A program made the position numbers and the translations under genes. 64,000 nucleotides of DNA from NCBI GenBank assembly GCA_015689745.1, contig WVSO01000010.1, positions 1 through 64,000 of the forward strand. Reading direction: 5' to 3'. The DNA is from Rhodobacterales bacterium HKCCSP123 (GTDB lineage Bacteria; Pseudomonadota; Alphaproteobacteria; Rhodobacterales; Rhodobacteraceae). Positions 30,021 to 41,253 of this stretch are shown here, piece after piece (within the stretch, counting starts at the first letter, position 1; each line of letters starts with the position of its first letter). The notes under the pieces were generated by a model. It was not told the DNA's origin. It saw only the letters and a list, made by a program, of their open reading frames with translations, and did no database searches.

Positions 30021-31099
30021 TCCGCCTCGTCGTCAGGCCACGCCCGCCCTTCGATCCCGCGGTAGAGGAGCCCGCCCTTGTACTGTGCGATCAGGAAGCG
30101 GACGAGGACGCCGATGGCGGCGGCGACCGGCACGGCGACCAGCATGCCGACGAATCCGAAGAGGGTGCCGAAGGCCGAAAGCGCGAAGATCAGCCAGACG
30201 GGGTGCAGGCCGACGGAGGACCCCACCAGCTTGGGTGTCAGGATGTTGCCCTCGACCATCTGGCCGACCTGGAAGATCGCGGCGACGGCGATGATCAGCC
30301 ACCAGTCGCCCCAGAACTGGAACAGCGCCAGCCCCACCGACAACGCCCCGCCCACCAGCGCGCCGACGTAGGGAATGAAGGTCAAGAGCCCCGCGATCAG
30401 CCCCACGACCAGGCCGAACTGAAGCCCGACGACCATGAGCGCCACGGCATAGAACGTCCCGAGGATGAGGCAGACCGTGCCTTGACCGCGCACGAAGCTG
30501 GCGAGCGTCCGGTCGATCTCGGCGGCGAGGTGGCGGATCGTCGGCGCATGGTCGCGCGGCAGAAGCTCGTCGATGCGGGCGACCATGCGGTCCCAGTCGA
30601 GCAGCATGTAGAAGGCGACGACCGGAACGACGACGAGGAAGACCAGCACGTTGACGACGCCCGCCGCGCTGCTGAGGACCTGCTGCAGCAGCTCGCCCCC
30701 CCGCGCCTGGATCGTCTCGCCGATCGAGGCGAGCGACTGGCGGATCGGCGAGGTCTCGTCGATCACCTCGGGGAAGCGCTCGGTCAGCCATGTGCGCAGC
30801 TGGTTGAAAAGGTCCGGCGCGGCCTGGATCAGGTCGTTGGTCTGTTGCACCAGCGTCGGGATGATGACCAGCATCGACAGGATCACCACGGCCAGAAGCA
30901 GAACGAAGATCACCACGGTCGACAGGACGCGGCTGAGGCCCATCCGCTCAAGCCGGTCGGCGACGGGATCGAGGAAATAGGCGATCGCGCCGCCCACGAG
31001 GAAGGGCAGGATCACCTGCCCCAGTGCCCAGAGCAGGAAGAAGAACACCGCCGCGGCGATGCCCCAGTAGGTCACTTGCTGTCGAACCGGCAGGGCCAT
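30017..31099 (-). CDS. AI-2E family transporter (PerM/YdiK type)
   Basis: 360 residues with about eight transmembrane helices; the arrangement of two N-terminal helices, a periplasmic loop (about 60-150) and a C-terminal helical block with TFIPYVGALVGGALSVGLAL and EGNILTPKLVGSSVGLHPVWL is characteristic. Members export autoinducer-2 or act as sodium-proton antiporters; the substrate here is open. It is the first gene of the hda-ppk-ppx strand block and overlaps hda by 4 bases. Confidence 0.88.
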   Translation of the reverse strand: MALPVRQQVTYWGIAAAVFFFLLWALGQVILPFLVGGAIAYFLDPVADRLERMGLSRVLSTVVIFVLLLAVVILSMLVIIPTLVQQTNDLIQAAPDLFNQLRTWLTERFPEVIDETSPIRQSLASIGETIQARGGELLQQVLSSAAGVVNVLVFLVVVPVVAFYMLLDWDRMVARIDELLPRDHAPTIRHLAAEIDRTLASFVRGQGTVCLILGTFYAVALMVVGLQFGLVVGLIAGLLTFIPYVGALVGGALSVGLALFQFWGDWWLIIAVAAIFQVGQMVEGNILTPKLVGSSVGLHPVWLIFALSAFGTLFGFVGMLVAVPVAAAIGVLVRFLIAQYKGGLLYRGIEGRAWPDDEAE

Positions 31100-31173
31100 G
31101 GGAACCTCTCCTGTCGGCTCCTAGATGCGGGACGGGGGCCGCGGCTGCAAGGGGAAGCCGCAGGGGAGAGGCC

Positions 31174-31656
31174 CTAGGGCCGCGACAGTTCGGTTGCCAG
31201 GCGCTGCCCGATGCGGGCCTGCAGCGCCATCATCTGCGGGCCGACCCGGTTCATCGCCTGCGCCATGTAGGGCTGCATCTTGGTCATGACGCTTGCACCC
31301 TCGGGCGTTGCGAGAAAGGCGTCGAGCGCCTCGACCTCGGAAAGGGTGAAGGTCATGATCGCCGCCTCGACCATCGCGGCCTCCAGATCGGGGCGCAGCG
31401 TCGCCAGTTCCTCGGCGCTGATCCGCCCCGCGATCTGCAGTTGCTCTTCGGTCAACTGCGGGGCGACGGCGCGAATCTGGGCGACCATGGCGTCGGCAGA
31501 CAGCATGTCGTCCATCATCCGTTGTTGCACGGGGTTGGCCACATAGCGCTCGACGGCGGCACGCAGCGCATCGTCCTCGGCGGTTGCGGGATGCGCTGCG
31601 GCCAACGCGAGGGCAAGACAAAGGGCAAGACGGCGCATAATCGTTATTCTCCTCAC
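31174..31656 (-). CDS. DUF2059 domain protein, exported
   Basis: 160 residues with a signal peptide (cleavage about residue 26, HPATA|E). The mature protein contains a DUF2059-like segment of paired helices (FTLSEVEALDAFLATPEGASVMTKM, then YMAQAMNRVGPQMMALQARIGQRL). The function of this family is not known; members are small periplasmic helical proteins. It lies between scpA and the AI-2E transporter, same strand as both. Confidence 0.8.
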   Translation of the reverse strand: MRRITIMRRLALCLALALAAAHPATAEDDALRAAVERYVANPVQQRMMDDMLSADAMVAQIRAVAPQLTEEQLQIAGRISAEELATLRPDLEAAMVEAAIMTFTLSEVEALDAFLATPEGASVMTKMQPYMAQAMNRVGPQMMALQARIGQRLATELSRP

Positions 31657-31701
31657 AGGTCGTCAGGCACCTTGATGGACGTGCGGGGCGAGGCTGGCAA
31701 G

Positions 31702-31737
31702 CGGGACGCTCCGCCGGGTGAGCGGCGGGGCGTCCCG
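31702..31737. other. Strong stem-loop downstream of scpA
   Basis: A hairpin with about 15 paired bases (arms starting CGGGACG and ending CGTCCCG, one G-T pair, 6-base loop) lies 5 bases after the scpA stop. There is no T-run behind it on the minus strand, so it may protect or attenuate the transcript instead of ending it. Confidence 0.55.
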
Positions 31738-31742
31738 TCGGA

Positions 31743-33875
31743 TCAGGCCGCGCGCGCCGCGCGGATCAGCTCGAGGATATCGCGCGCCGCGGCCGGGATG
31801 TTGGTGCCCGGCCCGAAGATCGCCTTGACCCCCGCAGATTTCAGGAACTCGTAGTCCTGGTGCGGGATCACGCCCCCGCAGATCACGATGATGTCGCCCG
31901 CGCCCTCGGCCTGCAGCGCCTCGATCAGCTTGGGTGCAAGCGTCTTGTGTCCTGCCGCCTGCGAGCTGATGCCGATCACGTGCACGTCGTTGTCGATCGC
32001 GTCCTGCGCCGCTTCCTCGGGCGTCTGGAACAGCGGGCCGACATCCACGTCGAAGCCGATATCGGCGAAGGCCGTGGCGATCACCTTGGCGCCGCGGTCA
32101 TGGCCGTCCTGGCCCATCTTGACCACCAGCATCCGGGGGCGGCGCCCCTCTTCCTCGGCGAAGGCTTCCACGTCGCGCTGGATCTGGGCAAAGCCCTCGT
32201 CCCCGTCATAGGCCGCGCCGTAGACACCCGCGAGCGTCTTCACCTCGGCCCTGTGACGGCCGAACACCTTTTCCATCGCCATGCTGATTTCCCCCACGCT
32301 TGCGCGCGCCCGGGCGGCCTCGACCGCCGCCTCGAGCAGGTTGCCGCCCTCTTTCGCCCGCCGTTCCAGTTCGGCCAGGGCCGCGTCGCAGGCGGCCTGG
32401 TCGCGGCTGGCGCGGATGCGTTCCAGCCGGGCGACCTGCGCCTCGCGGACCTTGTCGTTGTCGATCTCGAGGATGTCGATCGGGTCTTCGCGGTCCTTGC
32501 GGTACTTGTTGACGCCGACGATCACCTCTTCGCCACGGTCGATCATCGCCTGGCGGCGCGCGGCGGATTCCTCGATGCGGAGCTTCGGCATGCCGGTGGC
32601 GACCGCCTTGGTCATGCCGCCCATCTCCTCGACCTCCTCGATCAGGGCCCAGGCCTTTTCGATCAGGTCGCCCGTCAGCGCCTCCACGTAGTAGGAGCCC
32701 GCCAGCGGATCGACCACCTTGGTCACGCCCGTTTCTTCCTGCAGGATCAGCTGCGTGTTCCGCGCGATGCGCGCGCTGAATTCCGTGGGCAGCGCGATGG
32801 CCTCGTCGAGCGCGTTGGTGTGCAGCGACTGCGTGCCGCCGAGAACCGCCGACATCGCCTCGTAGGCGGTGCGGATGACGTTGTTGTAAGGGTCCTGCTC
32901 CTGCAGCGACACGCCCGAGGTCTGGCAATGGGTGCGCAGCATCTTGGAGCGTTCGGACTTCGCGCCGAACTCGGTCATGATGCGGTGCCAGAGCGTGCGC
33001 GCGGCGCGCAGCTTGGCGGCCTCCATGAAGAAATTCATGCCGATGGCGAAGAAGAAGGACAGTCGTCCGGCGAACTTGTCCACGTCCATGCCCGCCGCGA
33101 TGGCCGCGCGCACGTATTCGCGCCCGTCGGCCAGCGTATAGGCCAGCTCCTGCACCAAGTTCGCGCCCGCCTCCTGCATGTGGTAGCCGGAGATGGAGAT
33201 ACTGTTGAATTTCGGCATGTTGTCGGAGGTGTAGCCGATGATGTCCGAGATGATCCGCATCGAGGGCTCGGGCGGGTAGATGTAGGTGTTGCGGACCATG
33301 AACTCCTTCAGGATGTCGTTCTGGATGGTCCCCGACAGCACCGACTTGTCGTGGCCCTGCTCTTCGCCCGTGACGATGAAGTTCGCCAGGATCGGGATCA
33401 CCGCGCCGTTCATCGTCATGGAGACACTGACCTTGTCCAGCGGGATGCCGTCGAACAGGATCTTCATGTCCTCGACGCTGTCGATGGCGACGCCCGCCTT
33501 GCCGACGTCGCCGATCACGCGGGGGTGGTCGCTGTCGTAGCCGCGGTGGGTGGCGAGGTCGAAGGCGACGCTGACGCCCTGCTGACCGGCGGCCAGCGCC
33601 TTGCGGTAGAAGGCGTTGCTTTCCTCGGCGGTCGAGAAGCCGGCATATTGCCGGATCGTCCAGGGCCGGCCCGCGTACATCGTCGCCTTCACCCCGCGGG
33701 TGAAGGGGCCAAATCCGGGCAGGCCACCCATGTGGGGCAGCCCCTCGGTGTCCTCGGCAGTGTAGAGGGGTTTGACGCGGATGCCCTCCAGCGTCTCCCA
33801 GGTCAGGCTGTCGGCTGCGCGCCCGCGCAGTTCCTTTTCAGCCAGAGTGCGCCATTCGGCCAGCTTCTCCGTCAT
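31743..33875 (-). CDS. scpA: Methylmalonyl-CoA mutase
   Basis: 710 residues, single-chain homodimeric type. Isomerises (R)-methylmalonyl-CoA to succinyl-CoA with adenosylcobalamin, the last step of propionyl-CoA use. The TIM-barrel substrate domain covers residues 1-560 ([34 protein letters not shown]), and the C-terminal B12 domain holds DGHDRG (590-595), whose His592 is the lower cobalt ligand, followed by the GPGTNIP segment. In the same region as pccA, pccB and the ScfR regulator. No ScfR-type box is seen just upstream. Confidence 0.96.
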   Translation of the reverse strand: MTEKLAEWRTLAEKELRGRAADSLTWETLEGIRVKPLYTAEDTEGLPHMGGLPGFGPFTRGVKATMYAGRPWTIRQYAGFSTAEESNAFYRKALAAGQQGVSVAFDLATHRGYDSDHPRVIGDVGKAGVAIDSVEDMKILFDGIPLDKVSVSMTMNGAVIPILANFIVTGEEQGHDKSVLSGTIQNDILKEFMVRNTYIYPPEPSMRIISDIIGYTSDNMPKFNSISISGYHMQEAGANLVQELAYTLADGREYVRAAIAAGMDVDKFAGRLSFFFAIGMNFFMEAAKLRAARTLWHRIMTEFGAKSERSKMLRTHCQTSGVSLQEQDPYNNVIRTAYEAMSAVLGGTQSLHTNALDEAIALPTEFSARIARNTQLILQEETGVTKVVDPLAGSYYVEALTGDLIEKAWALIEEVEEMGGMTKAVATGMPKLRIEESAARRQAMIDRGEEVIVGVNKYRKDREDPIDILEIDNDKVREAQVARLERIRASRDQAACDAALAELERRAKEGGNLLEAAVEAARARASVGEISMAMEKVFGRHRAEVKTLAGVYGAAYDGDEGFAQIQRDVEAFAEEEGRRPRMLVVKMGQDGHDRGAKVIATAFADIGFDVDVGPLFQTPEEAAQDAIDNDVHVIGISSQAAGHKTLAPKLIEALQAEGAGDIIVICGGVIPHQDYEFLKSAGVKAIFGPGTNIPAAARDILELIRAARAA

Positions 33876-34115
33876 CGGATCGTCCTCTTCCTTGTCCTGT
33901 CGGGGCGCGGGGGGCGTGCCCCGCCCTCGTCGAATTGCTCCGCAAGCCCCGAGGCCCCGGCGGCAGGCCGGGTGGTGACTTCGGCATGGTGGTCACGTCG
34001 CGCGGACGGCCCGGGCGACGCCATCGTGGCGGTGTCCCCGATGCCGCGACGGCGCGCGGTATTTCCCTTCGCTTTCCGGGGGGGCGTGCCTATATCAGGC
34101 CGGAACGGAGGATGC

Positions 34116-34607
34116 ATGCGACCGACCCCCCTTGCCCTGATCTTCGCGCTGGCGCTTGCCGCGCCTGTCCACGCCCAGACCGATGGCGACAGCGTCGCCA
34201 TGGCGGCCACCGACACACCTGCCGAGAACACGATGGAGGCGGTCGATCCCCTTGCGCCGCGCGAGGCGGCGGAGGTCACGCTCGAGGAGTTCCTGTGGGT
34301 CGCGCGGCCCGTCATCGTCTTCGCCGACAGCCCCAACGACCCCCGGTTCCGCGAACAGCTCGAGTTGCTCGCGGCCCGGCCTGGCCCGCTCATGGAGCGC
34401 GACGTGGTGATCCTGATCGACACCGACCCCTCGGCGCGCTCCGCGATCCGCACCGCGCTGCGTCCCCGCGGCTTCTCGCTCGTGGTGATGCAGAAGGACG
34501 GCAGCGTCGGCTTCCGCCGCCCCAGCCCGCGCGACGTGCGCGAGATCGTGCGTGGCATCGACAATTTCCAGTTCCGGCAGGAGGAACTGCGCAGCGGGGG
34601 GCAGTGA
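34116..34607 (+). CDS. DUF4174 domain protein, exported
   Basis: 163 residues with a signal peptide (MRPTPLALIFALALAAPVHAQ, 1-21). The C-terminal 110 residues match the DUF4174 type, a thioredoxin-like fold lacking the CxxC pair (RPVIVFADSPNDPRFREQL, VVILIDTD, SLVVMQKDGSVGFRR). Function unknown. It lies on the opposite strand between scpA and pccA, so it interrupts the propionate genes. AACGGAGGATGC ahead of ATG 34116 supports the start. The 240 bases upstream (33876-34115) hold no other feature I recognise. Confidence 0.82.
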   Translation: MRPTPLALIFALALAAPVHAQTDGDSVAMAATDTPAENTMEAVDPLAPREAAEVTLEEFLWVARPVIVFADSPNDPRFREQLELLAARPGPLMERDVVILIDTDPSARSAIRTALRPRGFSLVVMQKDGSVGFRRPSPRDVREIVRGIDNFQFRQEELRSGGQ

Positions 34608-34652
34608 CCCCCCGCCCGTCGGTCGATATGCGGCGTGTGGCAGATCACGGCG

Positions 34653-36698
<2,046 letters not shown>

Positions 36699-36752
36699 GG
36701 GCAGTCGTCCCTTCCTTGCGGGGCTCGTGCCCCGTTCTGATTCAAAACGAAA

Positions 36753-36786
36753 AAGGCCACCGGGGGCATGCTGCCCCGGTGGCCTT
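36753..36786 (-). terminator. Intrinsic terminator after the glycine-zipper lipoprotein gene
   Basis: A perfect 13-bp stem (arms 36753-36765 and 36774-36786, 8-base loop) is followed on the minus strand by TTTT-C-G-TTTT. It lies 48 bases behind the lipoprotein stop and 55 bases ahead of the pccA start, so it separates pccA from upstream transcription. Confidence 0.8.
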
Positions 36787-36833
36787 CATGTCGGTTGAAC
36801 CCTGTCAGGCCGCGCGCAGGGCGCGGCCGGTGA

Positions 36834-37046
36834 TCAGTTGCAGACCCCCACGTCGTCGCAGAGCGCACCACCGGCCGCGCCGATGAGAATGCCCGTGCCG
36901 ACATTGCCGTCGAGTGCGGCCGCGGTGACGCCGCCTGCGACCGCGCCAAGGCCGGCCCGCTCGATATCGGCGGTGACACAGCCCGACAGCGCAAGCGCCG
37001 CGGCAAAGAGGGTTGCGGTGAATGTGGTCTTGTGGATGGCGCGCAT
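36834..37046 (-). CDS. Small glycine-zipper lipoprotein
   Basis: 70 residues with a lipoprotein signal (LSGC, Cys23). The mature part contains a glycine-zipper-like stretch (GLGAVAGGVTAA, GTGILIGAAGGALC), typical of small outer-membrane lipoproteins of the OsmB/YjfI type, and two C-terminal cysteines. AGGAG ahead of ATG 37046 supports the start. Followed by a strong terminator. Confidence 0.75.
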   Translation of the reverse strand: MRAIHKTTFTATLFAAALALSGCVTADIERAGLGAVAGGVTAAALDGNVGTGILIGAAGGALCDDVGVCN

Positions 37047-37141
37047 TTTGCGTCTGCTCCTGTCGATATGCCTCGTAAGGACAGGTATACACGCAATTTC
37101 CTTGACGCGATAGTACACTGCGTCGCCGCGGCGCCGTCGGC

Positions 37142-37178
37142 AAAAAAAGGCGGTCGGCACAGCAAGCTGGCCGACCGC
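37142..37178 (-). terminator. Intrinsic terminator in the gap before the lipoprotein gene
   Basis: A 9-bp stem (arms 37150-37158 and 37170-37178, 11-base loop) followed on the minus strand by seven T (37148-37142). It lies 167 bases behind the stop of the gene at 37345-37719, a long way for a simple 3' end. Confidence 0.8.
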
Positions 37179-37344
37179 GTCGAAGGGGAAGGGTAACACG
37201 TCTTGTCGTGACCGGCCGTTGAATTGCTGGGGACAGTGGCCGGCAAGGTGACCATGCCACGGTTTTCCGGCCGCGAAAGAGCGATCTGCCCTTCGGGTGC
37301 GTGGTGCGCGCGAAACCGCGCAAGCCGGGTGGCGCTGCGCGAAA
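37142..37344 (-). ncRNA. Candidate small RNA or long 3' UTR ending in the terminator
   Basis: The stretch between the stop of the 124-residue gene and the terminator contains further complementary segments when read on the minus strand (GCGGCCGG with CCGGCC, and CCGGCC with GGCCGG), so it can fold strongly. The minus-strand frame across it encodes Arg/Ser-rich sequence with no resemblance to a protein. It may be a 3'-UTR-derived small RNA. No promoter is evident inside it. Confidence 0.3.
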
Positions 37345-37719
37345 TCATGCCGATCGTCCCTCCCAGACGCCGGAGCCATCGAAGGCCTCGGGAAAGGCGG
37401 CGCGGGCGCGATCCTCGTCGATGACGAGCAGGGCCTCGTAGCTTTCCGGGTCGAAGGGGTCCTCGGCCGGGATCACCTCTCGGCCGAAGAGCCAGCCGAG
37501 CCGCCCGGCGTCGAGGTTCCCCCGTTCGAAGGGCTCGGTGCCGAAGTAGAGCCAGAGCGCCTCCATGAAGGCGGCGTCGGCGCGCCGGTCGGCGGGGCGG
37601 CGGTCGGCATAGCGTTCGCGCGCGATCAGCTTCGTCGCGCCCTCCTTGTTGGCACGGCGGATGGTGAACTGCAGGTCGCTGCCGGGCAGACGGGAGGGGA
37701 AGCCGCGATACTTGATCAT
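37345..37719 (-). CDS. Conserved hypothetical protein, 124 residues
   Basis: A soluble acidic/basic protein without signal peptide or membrane helix. It contains TKLIARERYADRR and WLFGREVIPAEDPFDPESYEALLVIDEDRARAAFP, which look like a folded globular domain, but I do not recognise the family. It lies in the run between pccB and pccA on the same strand, 75 bases downstream of the small lipoprotein gene. Confidence 0.7.
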   Translation of the reverse strand: MIKYRGFPSRLPGSDLQFTIRRANKEGATKLIARERYADRRPADRRADAAFMEALWLYFGTEPFERGNLDAGRLGWLFGREVIPAEDPFDPESYEALLVIDEDRARAAFPEAFDGSGVWEGRSA

Positions 37720-37794
37720 GCGGGCACCCCCATGATGGCGGGTGCAGGGATATGCCGGGCGAGGGCGGTGCCCCGCCCGAACATCAATTTGTCT

Positions 37795-37941
37795 TCACTC
37801 GTACTTGTTCGACACCGGATCGTGGGTGATCGGTGCAGGTTCGATGAAGAGGATCTCTTGCTGCTCGGGCACCGGTGCGGCGCAGGCTGCGACGCCTGCC
37901 ACAAGGGCCAAGGAAAGAAGCGCATGGAACGTGCGCGACAT
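37795..37941 (-). CDS. Very small lipoprotein, 48 residues
   Basis: MSRTFHALLSLALVAGVAAC is a lipoprotein signal with Cys20 as the lipid anchor; the mature peptide of 29 residues is Pro/Glu-rich (EQQEILFIEPAPITHDPV). AAGGAGAGCGAG precedes ATG 37941. It lies between the DUF6497 gene and the 124-residue gene. Small lipoproteins of this kind in Rhodobacterales are often overlooked because of size. Confidence 0.65.
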   Translation of the reverse strand: MSRTFHALLSLALVAGVAACAAPVPEQQEILFIEPAPITHDPVSNKYE

Positions 37942-38046
37942 CTCGCTCTCCTTGGGTTTCGGACCGTGACCGGATCCAGCGACCCGGCCACGGCCAGAGG
38001 TACAGCTGCACGGGGGCAGCCAATGCCAAGGATACCTTCAGGCGAG

Positions 38047-38078
38047 GTTTCTCCACAGGATTTTGCACAGGTGGAGAA
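38047..38078. other. Inverted repeat with DnaA-box-like sequences
   Basis: TTTCTCCAC and GTGGAGAAA form a perfect 9-bp inverted repeat around 14 bases; CACAGG occurs twice between. TTCTCCACA and TTTTGCACA each differ by one base from the DnaA box TTATNCACA. It lies in the 205-base gap behind the DUF6497 gene. It may be a weak terminator or a DnaA-binding site. Confidence 0.35.
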
Positions 38079-38146
38079 AGCCTGTGACTCGGTTGCATCA
38101 CACCGAGAGAGACTTGAACGTCGTTTCGCAACATGTTGTGCAAGCA

Positions 38147-38572
38147 TCAGAAAAGCTCCCAGATACAGATGGGGCCTTCGAGGCGATAGCTTTCGAAATA
38201 GCGACGGACACCCGGCGCGGTGACACCACGCTCGACCGGCGCTTCCATCATCTCGACGATGACCCAATCGGGGGTCATGGATCGGGTTTCGGCCACTGGT
38301 ACGCCCCAGGTTCTGCAGGCCCAGTCCATGTCCTCGCGCAGCTCGGAATTGGTCAGGCGATCCCCCGCGATGGACGGCGCAAGCAGCCGCACCACGACCT
38401 GCAACTCGCCGGACCAGGGGTTTTCCTCGACCAGCAGGCCGTGCAGCGTGAGGGGCTGGCCCGATGGCGCGTCGATCTCGCCCATGGGCCAGTCGCCCTG
38501 CAGAACCTCGCTCGCGCCCGCGATGGGTGCGAGCGACAGGCAGCAGGCAAGTGGCAGGGCGGTCTGGATCAC
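38147..38572 (-). CDS. DUF6497-like exported protein
   Basis: 141 residues with a signal peptide (ends about residue 20, IAGAS). The C-terminal half contains WVIVEMMEAPVERGVTAPGVRRYFESYRL and ends in CIWELF, a pattern I associate with a Rhodobacterales-specific family (DUF6497); function unknown. The GTG start at 38572 overlaps the RidA stop by 4 bases (GTGA), which decides it over frame extension into the ridA gene. Confidence 0.7.
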   Translation of the reverse strand: MIQTALPLACCLSLAPIAGASEVLQGDWPMGEIDAPSGQPLTLHGLLVEENPWSGELQVVVRLLAPSIAGDRLTNSELREDMDWACRTWGVPVAETRSMTPDWVIVEMMEAPVERGVTAPGVRRYFESYRLEGPICIWELF

Positions 38573-38979
38573 CGGGCGCCTCCGTCGGGCCTGCGGGCGA
38601 TGCAATCGATCTCGACCAGCGCGCCGACGGCAAGCGCGGTGACGCCCACGGTGGTGCGCGCAGGCCGCCGGTCAGGCGGGAAGAAGGACTGGTAGGTCTC
38701 GTTGAAGGCGGCGTAGTCGCGCTCGAACTCGGTCAGGTAGGCGCGCATCTGCACGACATGGCTCAGGTCAAGGCCCACGCCCTGCAGGATCATCCGAAGG
38801 TTGTCCATCACCCGCGCGGTTTGCGCCTCGACCCCTTCGGGAAGGGGCGCGTCGGGGGCGGCGGGGTCGGTCGGCATCTGGCCCGTGAGGATCACCCAGC
38901 CGTCCACCTCGACCGCGTGCGAGAAGGGGGCGACGGGGCGCGGGCCACCGGTGATCATGTGGAAGACGGGGTCGGTCAT
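38569..38979 (-). CDS. RidA family protein
   Basis: 136 residues, the chorismate-mutase-like fold of Rid proteins that hydrolyse reactive enamine/imine intermediates. FSHAVEVDGWVILTGQMPTDP and TTVGVTALAVGALVEIDCIA are family blocks. The catalytic Arg of archetypal RidA (in the RxxxG region) is in RPARTTVGV. The start ATG 38979 follows palindromic repeats that separate it from pccB; translational coupling to the DUF6497 gene is clear. Confidence 0.85.
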   Translation of the reverse strand: MTDPVFHMITGGPRPVAPFSHAVEVDGWVILTGQMPTDPAAPDAPLPEGVEAQTARVMDNLRMILQGVGLDLSHVVQMRAYLTEFERDYAAFNETYQSFFPPDRRPARTTVGVTALAVGALVEIDCIARRPDGGAR

Positions 38980-38989
38980 CGGTGTCTCC

Positions 38990-39045
38990 GTAGGGTGGGC
39001 ATTCCTGCCCGCCGCGCCGGTGAGGTGGGCAGGATTGCCTACCCT
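38990..39045. repeat. Paired palindromic repeat (GTAGGGTGGGCA family) at the pccB 3' end
   Basis: Two copies in opposite orientation (38990-39013 and 39024-39045) give a large imperfect inverted repeat; each copy also contains its own GGGCA-TGCCC dyad. The right copy ends at the pccB stop codon (39045-39047). Same family as at 53254, 57535, 61398 and 61463. Confidence 0.75.
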
Positions 39046-40577
39046 CAGAGCGGAATGTTGTCGTGCTTCTTCCAAGGCATCTGCTTGCGCTTGGTCCTGA
39101 GTTGCGCAAAGGCCCGGCAGACCCGCCGCCGGGTCGAGCGCGGCTGGATCACCTCGTCGATGAAGCCGCGTTCCGCCGCGACGAAGGGATTGGCGAAGGC
39201 GTCCTCGTACTCCTTCGTGCGCTGCGCGATCTTCTCGGCATCGCCAAGTTCGGAGCGATAGAGGATCTCGGTGGCGCCCTTGGCGCCCATCACCGCGATC
39301 TCGGAGGTGGGCCAGGCGTAGTTGATGTCGCCGCGCAGGTGCTTGGAGGACATCACGACGTAAGCGCCTCCATAGGCCTTGCGGGTGATGACCGTGACCT
39401 TCGGCACCGTCGCCTCGCCATAGGCGAACAGGAGCTTCGCACCATGCTTGATGACGCCGTTGTATTCCTGCCCGGTCCCCGGCAGGAAGCCGGGAACGTC
39501 GACCAGCGTCAGGATCGGGATCTCGAAACAGTCGCAGAACCGCACGAAACGCGCGGCCTTGCGCGCGCTGTCGATGTCGAGAACGCCCGCCAGCACCATC
39601 GGCTGATTGGCCACCACGCCCACGGTCTGCCCCTCCAGCCGGATGAAGCCGGTGATGATGTTCTTCGCGAAATCCTCCTGGATCTCGTAGAAATCCCCCT
39701 CGTCCGCGACCTTGGTGATCAGCTCCTTCATGTCGTAGGGCATGTTGGGGTTGTCGGGCACCAGCGTGTCGAGGCTTTCCTCGATGCGGTCGGGGCTGTC
39801 GTAGAAGGGGCGGACGGGCGGCTTCTCGCGGTTGGAGAGCGGCAGGAAATCGACCAGCCGCCGCACCTCGGATAGGGCCTCCACGTCATTCTCGAAGGCG
39901 CCGTCGGCGACGCTCGACTTGCGGGTATGCGTCGACGCGCCGCCCAATTCCTCGGCGGTGACCTGCTCGTTCGTCACGGTCTTCACCACGTCGGGGCCGG
40001 TGACGAACATGTAGGAGCTGTCCTTCACCATGAAGATGAAGTCCGTCATCGCCGGCGAATAGACCGCGCCGCCCGCGCAGGGGCCCATGATCATGCTGAT
40101 CTGGGGGACCACGCCCGAAGCCTCGATGTTGCGCTGGAAGACCTCGCCATAGGCGGCAAGGCTCGAGACCCCCTCCTGGATCCGTGCCCCGCCCGAGTCG
40201 TTGATGCCGATCACCGGCGCACCGTTCTGGATCGCCATGTCCATGATCTTGCAGATCTTCGCCGCATGGGTTTCCGACACGGACCCGCCCAGCACGGTGA
40301 AATCCTGGCTGAAGACATAGACCATGCGGCCGTTGATCGTGCCCCAGCCGGTGATGACGCCATCGCCGCGCGGCTTCGAGGCCGCCATCCCGAAATCGGT
40401 GCAGCGGTGGGTGACGAACATGTCGTATTCCTCGAAGGACCCCTCGTCGAGCAACAGCTCGATCCGCTCGCGCGCGGTCAGCTTGCCCTTGGAATGCTGG
40501 GCGTCGATCCGCTTCTGCCCGCCGCCGAGGCGTGCCTCTTCGCGGCGATGTTCGAGCTCCTGCAGGATGTCCTTCAT
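39045..40577 (-). CDS. pccB: Propionyl-CoA carboxylase beta (carboxyltransferase) subunit
   Basis: 510 residues. Transfers the carboxyl group from biotin to propionyl-CoA. Blocks: [17 protein letters not shown], the oxyanion-hole segments [14 protein letters not shown] and [17 protein letters not shown] in the N-terminal crotonase-like domain, and [36 protein letters not shown] with KAYGGAY in the second. A tandem TTTGCAAA-type site for the ScfR/PccR regulator lies 118 bases upstream. Start ATG 40577 matches the conserved MKDILQELE opening. Confidence 0.96.
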   Translation of the reverse strand: MKDILQELEHRREEARLGGGQKRIDAQHSKGKLTARERIELLLDEGSFEEYDMFVTHRCTDFGMAASKPRGDGVITGWGTINGRMVYVFSQDFTVLGGSVSETHAAKICKIMDMAIQNGAPVIGINDSGGARIQEGVSSLAAYGEVFQRNIEASGVVPQISMIMGPCAGGAVYSPAMTDFIFMVKDSSYMFVTGPDVVKTVTNEQVTAEELGGASTHTRKSSVADGAFENDVEALSEVRRLVDFLPLSNREKPPVRPFYDSPDRIEESLDTLVPDNPNMPYDMKELITKVADEGDFYEIQEDFAKNIITGFIRLEGQTVGVVANQPMVLAGVLDIDSARKAARFVRFCDCFEIPILTLVDVPGFLPGTGQEYNGVIKHGAKLLFAYGEATVPKVTVITRKAYGGAYVVMSSKHLRGDINYAWPTSEIAVMGAKGATEILYRSELGDAEKIAQRTKEYEDAFANPFVAAERGFIDEVIQPRSTRRRVCRAFAQLRTKRKQMPWKKHDNIPL

Positions 40578-40694
40578 CTGTCGTCCCTTCCGACTGGTCC
40601 TGTCCCTCCTGGTGTCCTCGCCTGGCGCGGACAACCGGGGATTGTCGCGGACACTATGGACGCAGCGCCGCCCGCGCGAGTCGGAATGCGCATA

Positions 40695-40714
40695 TTTGCA
40701 AATCAGTTTGCGAA
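40695..40714. promoter_or_regulatory. ScfR/PccR operator upstream of pccB
   Basis: TTTGCAAA-TCAG-TTTGCGAA: the TTTGCAAA-N4-TTTGCAAA motif described for the short-chain fatty acyl-CoA regulator PccR, with one mismatch. A further TTTTGCGAA lies at 40724-40733. It lies between pccB (minus) and the DUF486 gene (plus), 118 bases from the pccB start. Confidence 0.85.
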
Positions 40715-40824
40715 CCCGATGCTGTTTTTGCGAAATTGCTAACAAGGCGTGCCATCGCCTACCGGTCGGCATTCCGTCGGGCTACACCGGGCCAAGACCC
40801 CTCAGCCCTGCCCGGTCCCCGCTC

Positions 40825-41178
40825 ATGCCGCACATCCCCGTTCCCGTCACGACCATCGGCCTGTTGATCCTGTCCAACATCTTCATGACCTTCGCGTGGT
40901 ATGGCCACCTGAAGTTCAAGGCGGCGCCGCTCTTCGCCGTCATCCTGATCAGTTGGGGCATCGCCTTTTTCGAATACCTTCTGCAGGTGCCGGCGAACCG
41001 GATCGGGCATGGCCATTTCTCGGCGGCCGAGCTCAAGACCATCCAGGAAGTGATCACCCTGACGGTGTTCGGGCTCTTCTCGGTGGTCTACCTGCGCGAG
41101 CCGTTGGCGTGGAACCACCTCGTCGGCTTCGGCTTCATCGCGGCGGGGGCCTTCTTCGTGTTCCATCGCTGGACCTGA
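40825..41178 (+). CDS. DMT family protein DUF486
   Basis: 117 residues, four predicted membrane helices. The pattern ILSNIFMTFAWYGHLKF, WGIAFFEYLLQVPANRIG and FSVVYLREPLAWNHLVGFGFI is the DUF486 family, half-size relatives of drug/metabolite transporters. Cargo unknown. It starts 111 bases after the ScfR site on the other strand, so the same site could also affect it; this is inference. Confidence 0.88.
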   Translation: MPHIPVPVTTIGLLILSNIFMTFAWYGHLKFKAAPLFAVILISWGIAFFEYLLQVPANRIGHGHFSAAELKTIQEVITLTVFGLFSVVYLREPLAWNHLVGFGFIAAGAFFVFHRWT

Positions 41179-41253
41179 GCGCACAGGCCCCTCTGCGCGG
41201 CTGCACGCCCCGGAGGGCTGGACCCGGGCGACGGTTGGGCCTATTCCGTTGCC

